DNA of 39,659 nucleotides from Ferruginibacter sp. (lineage in GTDB: Bacteria > Bacteroidota > Bacteroidia > Chitinophagales > Chitinophagaceae), in contig JAOAUI010000406.1 in assembly GCA_030157685.1 (NCBI GenBank), positions 1 through 39,659 of the forward strand, read 5' to 3'. Below the pieces are notes generated by a model. The model did not search any database. It was not told where the DNA came from and saw nothing but the letters and a program-made list of their open reading frames with translations. Position 1 is the stretch's first letter; each line of letters begins with the position of its first letter. A program made the position numbers and the translations under genes. This document shows positions 5,924-16,100 of this stretch, piece after piece.

Positions 5924-8425
5924 ATGTATACCATTGCAGACATAGAAAAAATAACTGGCGCTAAATTTTTATTAAGCAACAATCCTGCTGCTGTAATAGA
6001 ACACCTGCTTATTGACAGTCGAAAATTATTATTTCCTGCTTCCAGTTTGTTTTTTTCCTTGCCCGGCCCACGCAGGCAGGGTAGTACTTTTGTAAAAGAT
6101 TTGTATAATAAAGGTGTTCGCAATTTTATAGTAGATACTTCTTTCACCTTTTTACCGCAGGATTTTGAAGCAGCAAATATTATACAGGTAAAAAATGTAT
6201 TGCAGGCTTTGCAGGAGTTAACAGCAAAGCATCGCAGTCAATTTAATTTTCCGGTAATGGGTATAACCGGCAGCAATGGCAAAACCATTGTAAAAGAATG
6301 GCTTTACCAGTTGTTGCATCTCGATTTTAATATTGTGAGAAGCCCCAAAAGTTACAATTCGCAAATTGGAGTTCCCTTGAGTGTTTGGCAGATGAATGAA
6401 CAACATACACTCGGTATTTTTGAAGCAGGCATCTCTATGCCAGGCGAAATGGAAAGACTTGAAAAAGTTATTAAACCCGGCATTGGCATTTTTACCAATA
6501 TTGGCGAGGCACACAGCGAGGGATTTGAAAATATTGCCGGTAAAATAAATGAAAAAGTAAAACTCTTTGCAAACAGCGGTACAGTTATTTATTGTAAAGA
6601 TGAAGTGCTGGTTGATGATGCTTTGCGGTTGTTTCAGCAAAAAAACAATTCGCTTTTATTTACCTGGGGTTATCATAAAGATGCAACGCTTTGCATCAGC
6701 AGCATACAAATTCAGCCATTTAACACGGTTATAAAAGCGGTTTACAAAGAAAAAAAGATTAGCATCTCTATACCATTTACAAATGATGCTGCTGTAAAAA
6801 ATGCCATTACCTGTTGGTGTTTATTATTGCTTTTAAATACCTGCCTGCCGGCAGGCAGGTTGAATGATGAATTGATACAGGAACGTATGCTGCAGTTAAA
6901 ACCTGTGGAAATGAGGCTGGAACTAAAGCAGGGCATCAACAACTGCTCTGTAATTAATGACAGTTACAGTGCAGATATTACTTCTTTATCCATTGCACTT
7001 GATTTTTTGCAGCAGCAACAGCAGCATCCCAAACGCACTGTTATCATCAGCGATATTTTGCAAAGTGGTAAAACAAATAAAGAGTTGTACCAGCAAGTGG
7101 CAGACATTCTGCAACAAAAAAATATTAACCGCCTTATTGGTGTAGGAACAGAAATTGTAAAGTACAGCGATGCATTTACCGGAATACCGGAAACAGCATT
7201 TTTTAATTCAACTGCCGAATTTTTGCAGAAGTTTCCGGCCATGCATTTTTACAATGAAAGCATTTTATTAAAAGGTGCCAGGCTTTTTGAGTTTGAACAG
7301 ATCAGTCATTTGCTGGAAGAAAAAGTTCACCAGACCGTATTGGAAATAAACCTGAATGCCATTACCTATAATTTAAACACTTACCAGCAACTGCTGAACC
7401 CAGGTGTTAAATTAATGGCCATGGTAAAAGCTTTCAGCTATGGAAGCGGCGGTTTTGAAATTGCCAACCTGCTACAGTTTCACAAAGTAGATTACCTGGC
7501 TGTTGCCTATGCAGATGAGGGTGTTGAATTACGCAAAGCCGGTATTACATTGCCCATTATGGTGATGAATGCAGAGGAAGTTACTTACGATGTTTTGGTA
7601 CAGCATAACCTGGAGCCAGAGCTTTTTTCGTTTGGCATCTTATCTACTTTTGAAGATTATTTAATGCGCAACGGTATACAAAATTACCCGGTGCATATAA
7701 AACTGGATACCGGCATGCGCCGCCTTGGATTTGAACAAAAAGATATTGCTGAATTATGCAGCAGGTTACAATCAGGTTCGGTTTTTAAAATACAATCCGT
7801 TTTTTCTCACCTGGCTGCAAGCGATTCGGCTTTGCATGATGCCTTTACCAATGCGCAGGCAAAAGCATTTCTGGTAGGTTGTGAGCAGATTCAAAAAATT
7901 ACCGGATACACATTCATCAGGCATATTGCAAACACATCTGCCATTCACCGGCATAAAAATATGCAGTTTGATATGATACGGCTGGGAATTGGTTTGTATG
8001 GTGTTGATGCCGAACCCACCATTCAGCAACAATTAAAAAATGTAACCACTTTAAAAACCACCATCTCTCAAATAAAAAAAATAAAAGCCGGCGAAAGTAT
8101 TGGCTACAGCCGTAAAGGAGTGGCCGTCAAAGATTCGGTAATTGCCACTGTAAGGATTGGCTATGCCGATGGATACCCACGATTATTAAGTAATGGTGCT
8201 GGAACTATGTTTGTGAATGGTAGATTAGCACCTGTTATTGGAAATGTGTGCATGGATATGACCATGCTTGACATAACCGGTATTGATGCACAGGAAGGCG
8301 ATGAAGTGATAGTGTTTGGTGCAGCATTGCCGGTAAGCGAACTGGCAGCTTCAGCCCAAAGCATTCCTTACGAAATTTTGACCGGTATTTCTCAAAGGGT
8401 TAAGCGGGTATATTTTGAGGAATGA
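5924..8425 (+). CDS. Bifunctional MurF-like ligase / alanine racemase fusion
   Basis: The gene encodes one 833-aa chain. The N-terminal part (about 1-460) is a Mur-ligase fold with the ATP loop ITGSNGKTIVKEW. The C-terminal part (about 466-833) is a fold-type III alanine racemase, with PLP lysine K502 in MVKAFSYGSGG, catalytic Tyr about 728 in IGYSRKG, and the IGYADGYPRLL and GNVCMDMT motifs. It would supply D-Ala and possibly join D-Ala-D-Ala to the muropeptide. The fusion is well known in Bacteroidota. Its MurF part has NDSYSADITS where true MurF has DAYNANPTS, and a canonical murF exists at 35.5 kb, so the ligase half may be non-catalytic or specialised. The track start is TTG at 5921; the ATG three bases on is preferred. 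A 22-bp palindrome adds seven residues at 306-312. Confidence 0.93.
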   Translation: MYTIADIEKITGAKFLLSNNPAAVIEHLLIDSRKLLFPASSLFFSLPGPRRQGSTFVKDLYNKGVRNFIVDTSFTFLPQDFEAANIIQVKNVLQALQELTAKHRSQFNFPVMGITGSNGKTIVKEWLYQLLHLDFNIVRSPKSYNSQIGVPLSVWQMNEQHTLGIFEAGISMPGEMERLEKVIKPGIGIFTNIGEAHSEGFENIAGKINEKVKLFANSGTVIYCKDEVLVDDALRLFQQKNNSLLFTWGYHKDATLCISSIQIQPFNTVIKAVYKEKKISISIPFTNDAAVKNAITCWCLLLLLNTCLPAGRLNDELIQERMLQLKPVEMRLELKQGINNCSVINDSYSADITSLSIALDFLQQQQQHPKRTVIISDILQSGKTNKELYQQVADILQQKNINRLIGVGTEIVKYSDAFTGIPETAFFNSTAEFLQKFPAMHFYNESILLKGARLFEFEQISHLLEEKVHQTVLEINLNAITYNLNTYQQLLNPGVKLMAMVKAFSYGSGGFEIANLLQFHKVDYLAVAYADEGVELRKAGITLPIMVMNAEEVTYDVLVQHNLEPELFSFGILSTFEDYLMRNGIQNYPVHIKLDTGMRRLGFEQKDIAELCSRLQSGSVFKIQSVFSHLAASDSALHDAFTNAQAKAFLVGCEQIQKITGYTFIRHIANTSAIHRHKNMQFDMIRLGIGLYGVDAEPTIQQQLKNVTTLKTTISQIKKIKAGESIGYSRKGVAVKDSVIATVRIGYADGYPRLLSNGAGTMFVNGRLAPVIGNVCMDMTMLDITGIDAQEGDEVIVFGAALPVSELAASAQSIPYEILTGISQRVKRVYFEE
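6839..6860. repeat. 22-bp perfect palindrome inside the murF-alr coding sequence
   Basis: ACCTGCCTGCCGGCAGGCAGGT is its own reverse complement and lies in frame, encoding TCLPAGR between LLLLLN and LNDELIQ. GC-rich CCTGCCGGCAGG palindromes of this kind occur as dispersed repeats in Bacteroidota genomes, and both strands encode LPAGR-type peptides. A related GCAGGCAGGG core occurs at 2144-2153 and 6072-6081. It looks like an inserted miniature repeat that the protein tolerates in a loop of the MurF domain. Confidence 0.85.
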
Positions 8426-8428
8426 GTT

Positions 8429-8515
8429 GTGAGTCGTGAGTCGTCAGTCATGAGTCGTGAGGCGTGTGTAGGGAATGCTCTTCAATCTAAAATCGCCAAT
8501 CTGCAATCTAAAATC
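8429..8515. repeat. Short direct repeats in murF-alr/lspA spacer
   Basis: Two kinds of low-complexity repeat fill this spacer. First, GTGAGTC-type heptamers (GTGAGTCGTGAGTCGTCAGTCATGAGTCGTGAG, quoted in part). Second, two copies of CAATCTAAAATC (8483-8494 and 8504-8515). Both types are frequent in Bacteroidota intergenic DNA. The ORF track reads through them as an N-terminal extension of lspA, which is almost certainly wrong. Confidence 0.7.
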
Positions 8516-8525
8516 CCCAAACGCT

Positions 8526-8533
8526 TATCTTTG
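8526..8533 (+). promoter_or_regulatory. Promoter -7 box (TAnnTTTG) for lspA
   Basis: TATCTTTG matches the Bacteroidota -7 consensus TAnnTTTG and lies 9 bases before the chosen lspA ATG. No TTG is found at the expected -33 distance. Transcription would start only a few bases before the ATG, which also argues for the 8543 start. Confidence 0.5.
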
Positions 8534-8542
8534 CCACTTATT

Positions 8543-9241
8543 ATGAAAGCAAGACACGTAACATTTATAATCTTATTGATAATAATTGCCGACCAGGCGC
8601 TTAAGCTGTGGATTAAAACACATTATCACCTTAACGAATCGCACCAGGTAATTGGCAGTGGATTTCAACTTTATTTTGTTGAAAATCCCGGCATGGCTTA
8701 CGGGTGGAAATTTGGGGGTAACTGGGGAAAGATGGCGCTTACTATTTTTAGAATGCTGGCTGTTGTATTTGGCACCTGGTATTTGGGAAAGATCATCAGG
8801 GAAAAGCAGCATGCCGGATTTATTTTTTGTGCTTCGTTGGTTTACGCTGGCGCATTGGGTAACCTGATAGATTCTTCATTTTATGGATTGATATTTGATA
8901 AAGGGATGACCGTTGATCCGGCCATAAAAGAATATGTTGGCTATAGCGGACTGGCTCAATTTTCGTCAAAGGGGTATGCATCTTTCTTACATGGCAATGT
9001 GGTAGACATGTTATACTTTCCTGTAATTAAGGGCCATTACCCAAGCTGGGTGCCTGTTTTTGGTGGTGATGATTTTGAATTTTTCCGGCCTATATTTAAT
9101 ATTGCCGATGCATCCATCACAACCGGTGTGCTCAGCATTTTGGTTTTTCAAAAGCGGTTCTTTAAGCAGCGTAACCAACAGGAAACGCATCCAACTGTGG
9201 AAACCAATGCATTGGTTAATGATGAGTCGCAGGTTTCGTAA
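8543..9241 (+). CDS. lspA: Lipoprotein signal peptidase LspA (signal peptidase II)
   Basis: LspA is the inner-membrane aspartic protease that cuts prolipoprotein signal peptides before the lipidated cysteine. It has four membrane helices, beginning with VTFIILLIIIADQALKLWI. The family motifs are present: VENPGMAYG, GALGNLIDS, GNVVDMLYFP with catalytic D155, and FNIADASITTGV with catalytic D189. I start it at ATG 8543 (232 aa), because the ORF-track start (GTG 8429) adds 38 residues encoded by repeat DNA and a promoter-like box lies between. The protein is longer than E. coli LspA because of an insert between the third and fourth motifs (EYVGYSGLAQFSSKGY, GHYPSWVPVFGGDDFEF) and a polar C-terminal tail, as is common in Bacteroidota. 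Its substrates would include the six lipoproteins or more in this window. Confidence 0.95.
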   Translation: MKARHVTFIILLIIIADQALKLWIKTHYHLNESHQVIGSGFQLYFVENPGMAYGWKFGGNWGKMALTIFRMLAVVFGTWYLGKIIREKQHAGFIFCASLVYAGALGNLIDSSFYGLIFDKGMTVDPAIKEYVGYSGLAQFSSKGYASFLHGNVVDMLYFPVIKGHYPSWVPVFGGDDFEFFRPIFNIADASITTGVLSILVFQKRFFKQRNQQETHPTVETNALVNDESQVS

Positions 9242-9277
9242 AATGCATATCTTTAAAGCATAAAATTTTCCCGGTTC

Positions 9278-10333
9278 ATGAAATTAAATAGTCTTATAAC
9301 AGCTTTTTTAGCGCTTATATTATTTGTAACAGCCTGTAAAAAAAATGACGACCCGGGCGGTGCATCTACCGGAAAATTACTAAGTGCAATAACCGGAGAT
9401 TGTACGCCGGTAACTGTAAATGGCATATTTAAGGTTGACAGTGTTTTAACCGATGATAATTATGTGGATGTTAAGATAGATGTTGCTATTGGCGGGAGCT
9501 TCACTATAAAATCTGACAGTCTTAACGGCTATTCCTTTAAAAAAACAGGCACGGTAGGTACAGGGGTAAATACAATTCGCCTGTATGCCAGTGGAAAACC
9601 ACTTGCCACAGGAACTAATACATTTACCATTGTTTACGGAGGTACAGCCTGTAATTTTTCAATTACTGTTTTTGGTGCCGGTGGTGGATTTGGAACAGCA
9701 TTGTATACTTTAGGCGGCTCGCCGGGCAATTGTTCTGTATCGGCAATTACAGGTAATTACATTGTTGGTCAGGCAATGACAGCAGTCAATAAAGTAGAGA
9801 TGACAGTAAATGTTAATGGCCCCGGAACCTATAACATAGCAACGGCAGTAATTAACGGTGTAACTTTTAGCGCCAGCGGCATATTTACCAATCCCGGCAT
9901 ACAAAATATCTTTTTATCTGCCTCGGGAATCCCAACTTCAGCCGGCACATTTAATTACCCGGTAACCAATGGAGCAACAAACTGTAATTTTTCAATAACC
10001 TGTAACACCGTTATTACCAGTGCAACTTATGCATTAAGTGGTGCACCGGGTAATTGTACAGCAGCTGTGGTAAATGGTACATACACTGCTGGTACAGCTT
10101 TAACGGCATCTAATACTGCCGTAATTAATGTAAATGTAACATCACCCGGTATTTACAATATTGCCACTACCACTGTAAATGGAATAAGTTTTTCAGCATC
10201 GGGTACATTTAATATTACCGGCCCTCAACAGGTTACATTAATTGGCACCGGTACTCCAGCTATGGCCGGGCCTTTTAACTACCCGGTTTCCGGCGCAGCA
10301 AATACCTGTGGAATTTCTGTTACAGTTTTATGA
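9278..10333 (+). CDS. Lipoprotein with three tandem Ig-like repeats, function unknown
   Basis: This 351-aa protein has a lipoprotein signal peptide with lipobox LFVTACKK, so the mature protein should be lipid-anchored at Cys20. The rest is three similar units of about 100 residues (roughly 42-135, 146-245 and 255-351). Each opens with a Cys-containing motif (DCTPVTVNGIF, GNCSVSAITGNY, GNCTAAVVNGTY) and contains a GTYNIATxxxNGxxFSASGxF-like core. Each closes with a second Cys (CNFSITV, CNFSITC, CGISVTV), suggesting one disulfide per Ig-like domain. Repeats 2 and 3 are most alike, with repeat 1 more diverged, so the last duplication is recent. It has no T9SS sorting domain. The fold is inferred; binding partners are unknown. 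It starts 37 bases after lspA and may be cotranscribed. Confidence 0.85.
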   Translation: MKLNSLITAFLALILFVTACKKNDDPGGASTGKLLSAITGDCTPVTVNGIFKVDSVLTDDNYVDVKIDVAIGGSFTIKSDSLNGYSFKKTGTVGTGVNTIRLYASGKPLATGTNTFTIVYGGTACNFSITVFGAGGGFGTALYTLGGSPGNCSVSAITGNYIVGQAMTAVNKVEMTVNVNGPGTYNIATAVINGVTFSASGIFTNPGIQNIFLSASGIPTSAGTFNYPVTNGATNCNFSITCNTVITSATYALSGAPGNCTAAVVNGTYTAGTALTASNTAVINVNVTSPGIYNIATTTVNGISFSASGTFNITGPQQVTLIGTGTPAMAGPFNYPVSGAANTCGISVTVL

Positions 10334-10513
10334 TCAAATAAAAATATCACCTGATTTTATATTAACCAACGTTAATTTAAGAACAGGATAAAGCAGCAAA
10401 ACTCCATTTTTCTTACTCTTAAAAAGACATTAACAAACTAAGGCTTAATCTTTAAAAAAAAATACGGAACTTTATCAATAGTACCCATTGGGTGAAAAGA
10501 CAAAAAACGATCA

Positions 10514-11392
10514 ATGAATAAATTACGTCCTCTATTATTTGCGGCCTTATTAATTTCTCTTTTTTCCTGCGAAAAAGAATACAGTACTGAAAACAGCGGG
10601 AATACTGATAACGAATTTATAGTTGGTATAGATTGCCGTATCAGCAAAATTGTATACATAGATACAGCCGGTACAGCAGCTGGTGGCACCGGAACAGGCC
10701 TCGGTTCAATTGAGTCAGAAATTAACAACCAAGATATTGATACCTTGATAAACGTGTATGACAGCCTGTCGGCCACTTTGGAATTTTACCTTAAGCCCGT
10801 TTACAGAAATGATAGCATTTATATTAATGCCGATGAGTATTTTATTATAGATGCCAATAAAAGGATATTAAAAATGCATGGGTTACTTGACCCTACTGAT
10901 CCTCTTTCTTTACAGTTTGATGTGTTGTATGCGTACAATGCCACAGGGTACCTGGTTACTAAAACTTATTATTTAACCATCACCCCAACTATACCTTATT
11001 TAAAAATTGATTATACTTATGCAGGAGCCGGTAACCTTACACGCATGACAGCTGTTAACCTTCCAGGTGGCGATCTGCATATGGATGCAGACCTTACTTA
11101 CTACAGCCTTACAGTGCCCAAGCGCTTTATTTATATTTTCCCCGATGAGATAAACTATGCTCAGTTTACACAGTTTTTTAATTTTGGATCAAGAAATTTT
11201 AATGCTGTTAAGGATATGAAAGTGCGTAATTATGATCCGGGCAATGTGGTAAGAGATTCTATTGTTTCTACTTTCAGCAATTACAGAATGAGCAATGACA
11301 CTTATATCTTAAGTGTACAAATGGGAGGAGATGATCAGCCAAGCATACCGGCTTTGGCAGGTAAGCTTAATTTTAAGTATCATTGCAGATAA
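10514..11392 (+). CDS. Lipoprotein of unknown function
   Basis: This 292-aa protein has a lipoprotein signal peptide (lipobox LISLFSC, Cys19) followed by a low-complexity acidic linker (EKEYSTENSGNTDNE). The body is rich in Tyr, Asp and Thr. Its alternating pattern (SKIVYIDTAGT, YLVTKTYYLTITPTIPYLKIDYTYAGAGNLT) reads like a beta-rich outer-membrane or surface protein. The IVYIDTAGT...NDSIYINADEYFIIDANKRIL segments resemble the repeated beta-hairpin style of DUF4595-type lipoproteins common in Chitinophagaceae, but I cannot assign a family. It is separated from the preceding repeat lipoprotein by 180 bases with no recognised element and is followed by a strong terminator. Confidence 0.8.
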   Translation: MNKLRPLLFAALLISLFSCEKEYSTENSGNTDNEFIVGIDCRISKIVYIDTAGTAAGGTGTGLGSIESEINNQDIDTLINVYDSLSATLEFYLKPVYRNDSIYINADEYFIIDANKRILKMHGLLDPTDPLSLQFDVLYAYNATGYLVTKTYYLTITPTIPYLKIDYTYAGAGNLTRMTAVNLPGGDLHMDADLTYYSLTVPKRFIYIFPDEINYAQFTQFFNFGSRNFNAVKDMKVRNYDPGNVVRDSIVSTFSNYRMSNDTYILSVQMGGDDQPSIPALAGKLNFKYHCR

Positions 11393-11402
11393 GATATTCT
11401 AT

Positions 11403-11448
11403 ATAAATAAAAAGAGGTTGTCAGAAATGGCAACCTCTTTTATTTATG
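11403..11448. terminator. Bidirectional terminator between lipoprotein gene and fumC
   Basis: Long stem ATAAATAAAAAGAGGTTG / CAACCTCTTTTATTTAT (one bulge) with a 10-base loop. A-runs and T-runs flank the GC core on both sides. It lies between two convergent genes and can serve both strands. Confidence 0.88.
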
Positions 11449-11543
11449 TATCTGGACACTGTAAATTCTTTTCACTTTAAAAATTTATCCGGAATTCAGC
11501 AGTCTTCTTAATCAGGGTTCCTTCATAGTAGGCCTGATAGCAG

Positions 11544-12941
11544 CTAAATCTTTCCAACCATATTCGCCGGTATCACCCATTCATCAAATTCTTTTGCAGT
11601 AACATAACCCAGTTTAACCGCCATCTCTTTTAAAGTGGTTCCCTCTTTGTGCGCTTTTTGCGCAATCTCAGCCGATTTGTAATAACCAATCTTTGTATTT
11701 AAAGAAGTTACCAGCATCAGCGAATTGTCTACATGTTTTTTGATATTCGCTTTTATCGGTTCTAAGCCAATGGCACATTTATCATTAAAAGAAACGCAGC
11801 CATCGCCAATCAGCCTGGCGCTGTGCAGGAAATTGTAGATCATCACCGGTTTAAAAACATTCAGTTCAAAATGGCCGTTGCTGCCACCAATACCAATGGT
11901 AACATCATTACCCATTACCTGTGCGGCAATCATGGTTAATGCTTCGCATTGGGTTGGGTTTACTTTGCCTGGCATAATGGATGATCCCGGTTCATTATCA
12001 GGAATAAAAATTTCACCAATACCACTGCGTGGGCCCGATGACAACATGCGAATATCATTGGCAATCTTCATCAAACTAACCGCCACAACTTTTAATGCTG
12101 CATGCGACTCTACAATAGCATCATGTGCAGCCAGCGCTTCAAATTTATTTTCAGCAGTTTTAAATGGCAGTTTGGTTAGTTTGGCAATATGTTTTGCAAC
12201 ATTCACATCGTATTTCGGAGGTGTGTTAATTCCTGTGCCAACAGCAGTGCCGCCCAACGCCAGTTCACTTAAATGCGCCAGTGTATTTTTAATAGCTCTT
12301 AATCCATGATCCAGCTGAGAAACATAGCCGCTGAATTCCTGGCCAACAGTTAAGGGCGTAGCATCCATAAAATGCGTACGGCCAATCTTAACCACTTTCA
12401 TGTAAGCCTTTGCCTTTTTATCTAAAGTGTTACGCAGTTTGGTAATGCCGGGTATGGTTGTTTCCATTAAAATTTTATATGCCGCAATATGCATGGCAGT
12501 GGGGAAAGTATCATTGCTGCTCTGGCTTTTATTTACATCATCATTGGGGTGTAAATATTTTTCTTTATCGCTTAGGTTGCCGCCATTTAAAACATGGCCA
12601 CGGTAAGCAACTACTTCATTTACATTCATGTTGCTTTGGGTGCCGCTGCCGGTTTGCCAAACTACCAGCGGAAAATAAGCATCAAGTTTTCCATCCAGTA
12701 TTTCTTTACAAACCTTGCCAATCAGGCCGGCTTTTTTCTTTGTTAATACACCCGCCTCGTTATTGGTAATGGCGGCGGCATGTTTTAAATAAGCAAATGC
12801 CCTGATGATCTCTTTGGGCATTTTATTGATATCCTGCGCAATTTTAAAGTTATCAATACTACGTTGGGTTTGTGCGCCGTAATAGGCATCTGCAGGCACT
12901 TTTACCTCGCCCATGGTGTCTTTTTCTATTCTGTATTCCAT
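11544..12941 (-). CDS. fumC: Fumarate hydratase class II (FumC)
   Basis: This 465-aa protein is a class II, iron-independent fumarase, which interconverts fumarate and L-malate in the TCA cycle. The superfamily signature [15 protein letters not shown] is intact, including the mobile-loop catalytic serine. Other family motifs are [13 protein letters not shown], the [16 protein letters not shown] segment with the catalytic histidine, and [13 protein letters not shown]. Length is normal and the N-terminus ([16 protein letters not shown]) is typical. Aspartase and argininosuccinate lyase share the fold but differ in these motifs; [14 protein letters not shown] fits fumarase. It stands alone on the minus strand, with a -7-like box (TACCTTTG) about 32 bases upstream of its start. 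Confidence 0.96.
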   Translation of the reverse strand: MEYRIEKDTMGEVKVPADAYYGAQTQRSIDNFKIAQDINKMPKEIIRAFAYLKHAAAITNNEAGVLTKKKAGLIGKVCKEILDGKLDAYFPLVVWQTGSGTQSNMNVNEVVAYRGHVLNGGNLSDKEKYLHPNDDVNKSQSSNDTFPTAMHIAAYKILMETTIPGITKLRNTLDKKAKAYMKVVKIGRTHFMDATPLTVGQEFSGYVSQLDHGLRAIKNTLAHLSELALGGTAVGTGINTPPKYDVNVAKHIAKLTKLPFKTAENKFEALAAHDAIVESHAALKVVAVSLMKIANDIRMLSSGPRSGIGEIFIPDNEPGSSIMPGKVNPTQCEALTMIAAQVMGNDVTIGIGGSNGHFELNVFKPVMIYNFLHSARLIGDGCVSFNDKCAIGLEPIKANIKKHVDNSLMLVTSLNTKIGYYKSAEIAQKAHKEGTTLKEMAVKLGYVTAKEFDEWVIPANMVGKI

Positions 12942-12972
12942 ATAAATTTGATTAAAAATTTGAGAGTGAGTA

Positions 12973-12980
12973 CAAAGGTA
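12973..12980 (-). promoter_or_regulatory. Promoter -7 box (TACCTTTG) for fumC
   Basis: Minus-strand TACCTTTG fits TAnnTTTG and lies 31 bases before the fumC ATG. No TTG at the expected upstream spacing was found, so this is a half-match only. Confidence 0.42.
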
Positions 12981-13115
12981 ATTGATAAAAGGGAGGTAAA
13001 AATACTAAGTAAGATGCATCAAAAAAGATATTAACATTAGAATATTTACTATTTTTTTGTTATAATAATAAACATACATTTACTTTCATTCATTTTTTAA
13101 ATAAATACTTCTATT

Positions 13116-16100
13116 ATGAAAAAAGGTTTACAACTAACATTCGTGTTGGCAATGATTACCACTTTAGGGTTTTCGCAGTCGGACAAATTCTGGTCTGCAA
13201 ACAAAGAAGACAAGGCTGGTATTGTAACAGATAAAGCTGTTGCAAGATTAACTTATCCAAAGGAATTCAAATTATTCAATTTGAATACTGCGTCTTTAAG
13301 AGCAGTATTATTTTCTATCACAGGTAATAGTGCAGTCCGTCAATCCACAGTTATTTCTTTACCAAATGCTGATGGTGGTTTTGAGCAGTTTGAAGTTTTT
13401 GAAGCTTCAAATTTCGAACCTGAACTGCAGGCCAGATTTCCTGAGATCAGGGCATATTCGGGCCGGGGCATTACAGATAAATATGCCACTTTAAAGTTGA
13501 GCATCTCTCCACAGGGTGTACAAACCATGGTTTTCAGAACTGATAAAGAAAACGAATTTATTGAGCCTTATTCTAAAGACCATGCAGTCTATTCTGTTTA
13601 CAAATCTCATAGAAATAAAGGACAGTTGCCATGGACCTGCTCTACTGATGAAAAAAATACATTTTTTGATATTAATTCAAAAATTGAAAATACAAGCAGC
13701 TTAACCGGCAGTTCAACAGGCCAGTTAAAAACCATGCGCCTGGCTCAGTCATGCAATGGTGAGTATGCAAACTATTTTGGCGCAACAAGCGCTGCGCAGG
13801 TGTCTTTGGTTTTAGCAGCTTTTAATGCAACCCTTACCCGCTGTAACGGTGTGTACGAAAAAGACCTGGCATTGCATTTAAATCTTATTGCAAATACAAC
13901 AGCAGTTATTTACTATAGTCCTGCAACCGATCCGTATTCTACAACATTAAGCCAGTGGAATGCACAATTGCAATCTACTTTAACAGCAAATATCGGAGAA
14001 GCCAATTATGATATTGGCCACATGTTTGGCGCATCAGGTGGTGGTGGAAACGCAGGTTGTATTGGTTGTGTTTGTGTAAATGGTTCAAAAGGAAGCGGCA
14101 TCACTTCACCCAATGATGGAATTCCGCAGGGCGATAATTTTGATATAGATTATGTAGCGCATGAAGTAGGCCACCAATTGGGCGGTAATCATACTTTCTC
14201 CATGTCGCTTGAAGGTACAGGTGTAAACAAAGAAGTTGGTTCGGGCATTACCATCATGGGTTATGCCGGTATCACATCACAGGATGTGGCACCGCATTCC
14301 ATTGATATATTTCATGAAGCATCTATTGCACAGATACAGGCTAACCTGGCAACAAAAACCTGCCCGGTATCTGTTACAATGACAGCTAACCATGCTCCGG
14401 TTATTGCTGCTGTTAGCAATTATACAATTCCAATCAGCACGCCGTTTGCATTAACAGGTTCTGCTACCGATGCAGAAAATGATCCATTAACTTATTGCTG
14501 GGAGCAAAATGATAATTCAACTGTATCAGGCGCAAGCAGTGTGGCATCACCAACCAAGGCATCAGGTCCAAACTGGTTATCATTTCCGGCTACCGTATCA
14601 GGCACAAGAACATTTCCAAAATTATCAACCATCCTGGCTGGCTTAAATGTTACACCACCATTACCCGGCGGCGATGCAGGTGCGAATATTGAAGCCTTAA
14701 GTTCTGTTTCAAGAACATTAAACTTCAGGGTAACTGTAAGAGACAATAACCCTTACGTTGCTGGTTCAACTATCGGTCAAACAGCATTTACAGATGCGGT
14801 AGTAACTGTCAGCAATACATCTGGTCCATTTGCGGTTACTGCACCAAACACAGCAGTAACATGGGCTGGCGGTTCGGCACAAACAATTACCTGGAGTGTA
14901 AATAATACTACTGCAGCACCGGTTAGTTGTGCCAATGTAAAAATTTCATTAAGTACAGATGGCGGACAAACTTTCCCAACGGTATTGGCTGCAAGTACGC
15001 CCAATGATGGTACAGAGTCGCTGGTGATTCCTGTAGGAGCATCAACAACAGCAAGAATAAAAGTTGAAGCAGTTGGCAATATCTTCTTCGATATCAGCAA
15101 TACCAACTTTACCATTGGTGGTGCAGTTTCCTGCGGCGATGCTACAGGGTTAACATCTTCAGCAATAGGTGATAATACCGCCACCATAAGCTGGAACACT
15201 GTTGCAAATGCAATCAGCTATGCAGTGGATTACAAATTGAATTCATCTGGTACCTGGATAAGTTTTGCAACCGCACAAACAGGAACATCTGCAAATCTTA
15301 CAGGATTAACACAGGGTTCTTTATACGACTGGAGAGTGCAGGCAACCTGCAGTGCAGGAAGCGGAAATTTTGTAGCGGCACAGTTTACAACAACTGCTCC
15401 GTTTATTTGTAATGCACCCGGCGGTTTAAGTTCTTCAGCCATCACTTCATCTGGCGCAACTGTTAGCTGGACTGCTGTCAGCGGTGCAGTTAGTTATGAT
15501 GTAGATTATAAACTGGCAAGTGCCGGTACCTGGACAAACTCAATTACCGGTACAACGTCTACCTCAAGAAGCATTACGGGTTTAGCCGCCACTTCATTAT
15601 ACGACTGGAGGGTAAGAACAAATTGTACTGCCGGCAGCAGTGCATACGCACAGGCACAGTTTACAACTGCAGCTGTAAGTACCTGTCCTGGTATTTATGA
15701 TGTAAGTACCAATGGTTCGGCAAGTGGTGCTGCCTTAATTCCTTTTAATACAGATATTAAAGGTTTGATAAGCCCATCTGGTGATAACGATTATTACAGG
15801 TTTGTAATTACAACCGGCGGTACAGCCACAGTTACACTGTCTACTTTACCGGCCGATTACGATTTGCGTATTTACAGGAGTAACGGTACTTCTCAGGTTG
15901 CTGCATCATCTAACGGCGGAACAACCAGTGAAACCATTACCCGTACTTATACCGCAGGCACTTATTATGCAAGGGTATTTGGATATCAGAATGCAAATAA
16001 TGCAACCAACTGCTACACTTTAAGAGTTCAATTGGGTACGGCAAGCAGAGGAGCAGAAGAACTGTTTGTGAATAACGATTTCTCTGTATCGCCAAATCCT

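Noticed and set aside
6742-6942. Minus-strand 66-aa ORF with NLPAGRQV
   Set aside because: It is antisense to murF-alr; the LPAGR peptide is just the other strand of the palindromic repeat.
8429-8542. 38-residue N-terminal extension of LspA in the ORF track
   Set aside because: It starts at GTG, is encoded by GTGAGTC and CAATCTAAAATC repeats, and lies upstream of a promoter-like box; ATG 8543 gives a normal LspA.
11878-12309. 143-aa plus-strand ORF antisense to fumC
   Set aside because: fumC is intact with all catalytic motifs; the antisense frame has no domain.
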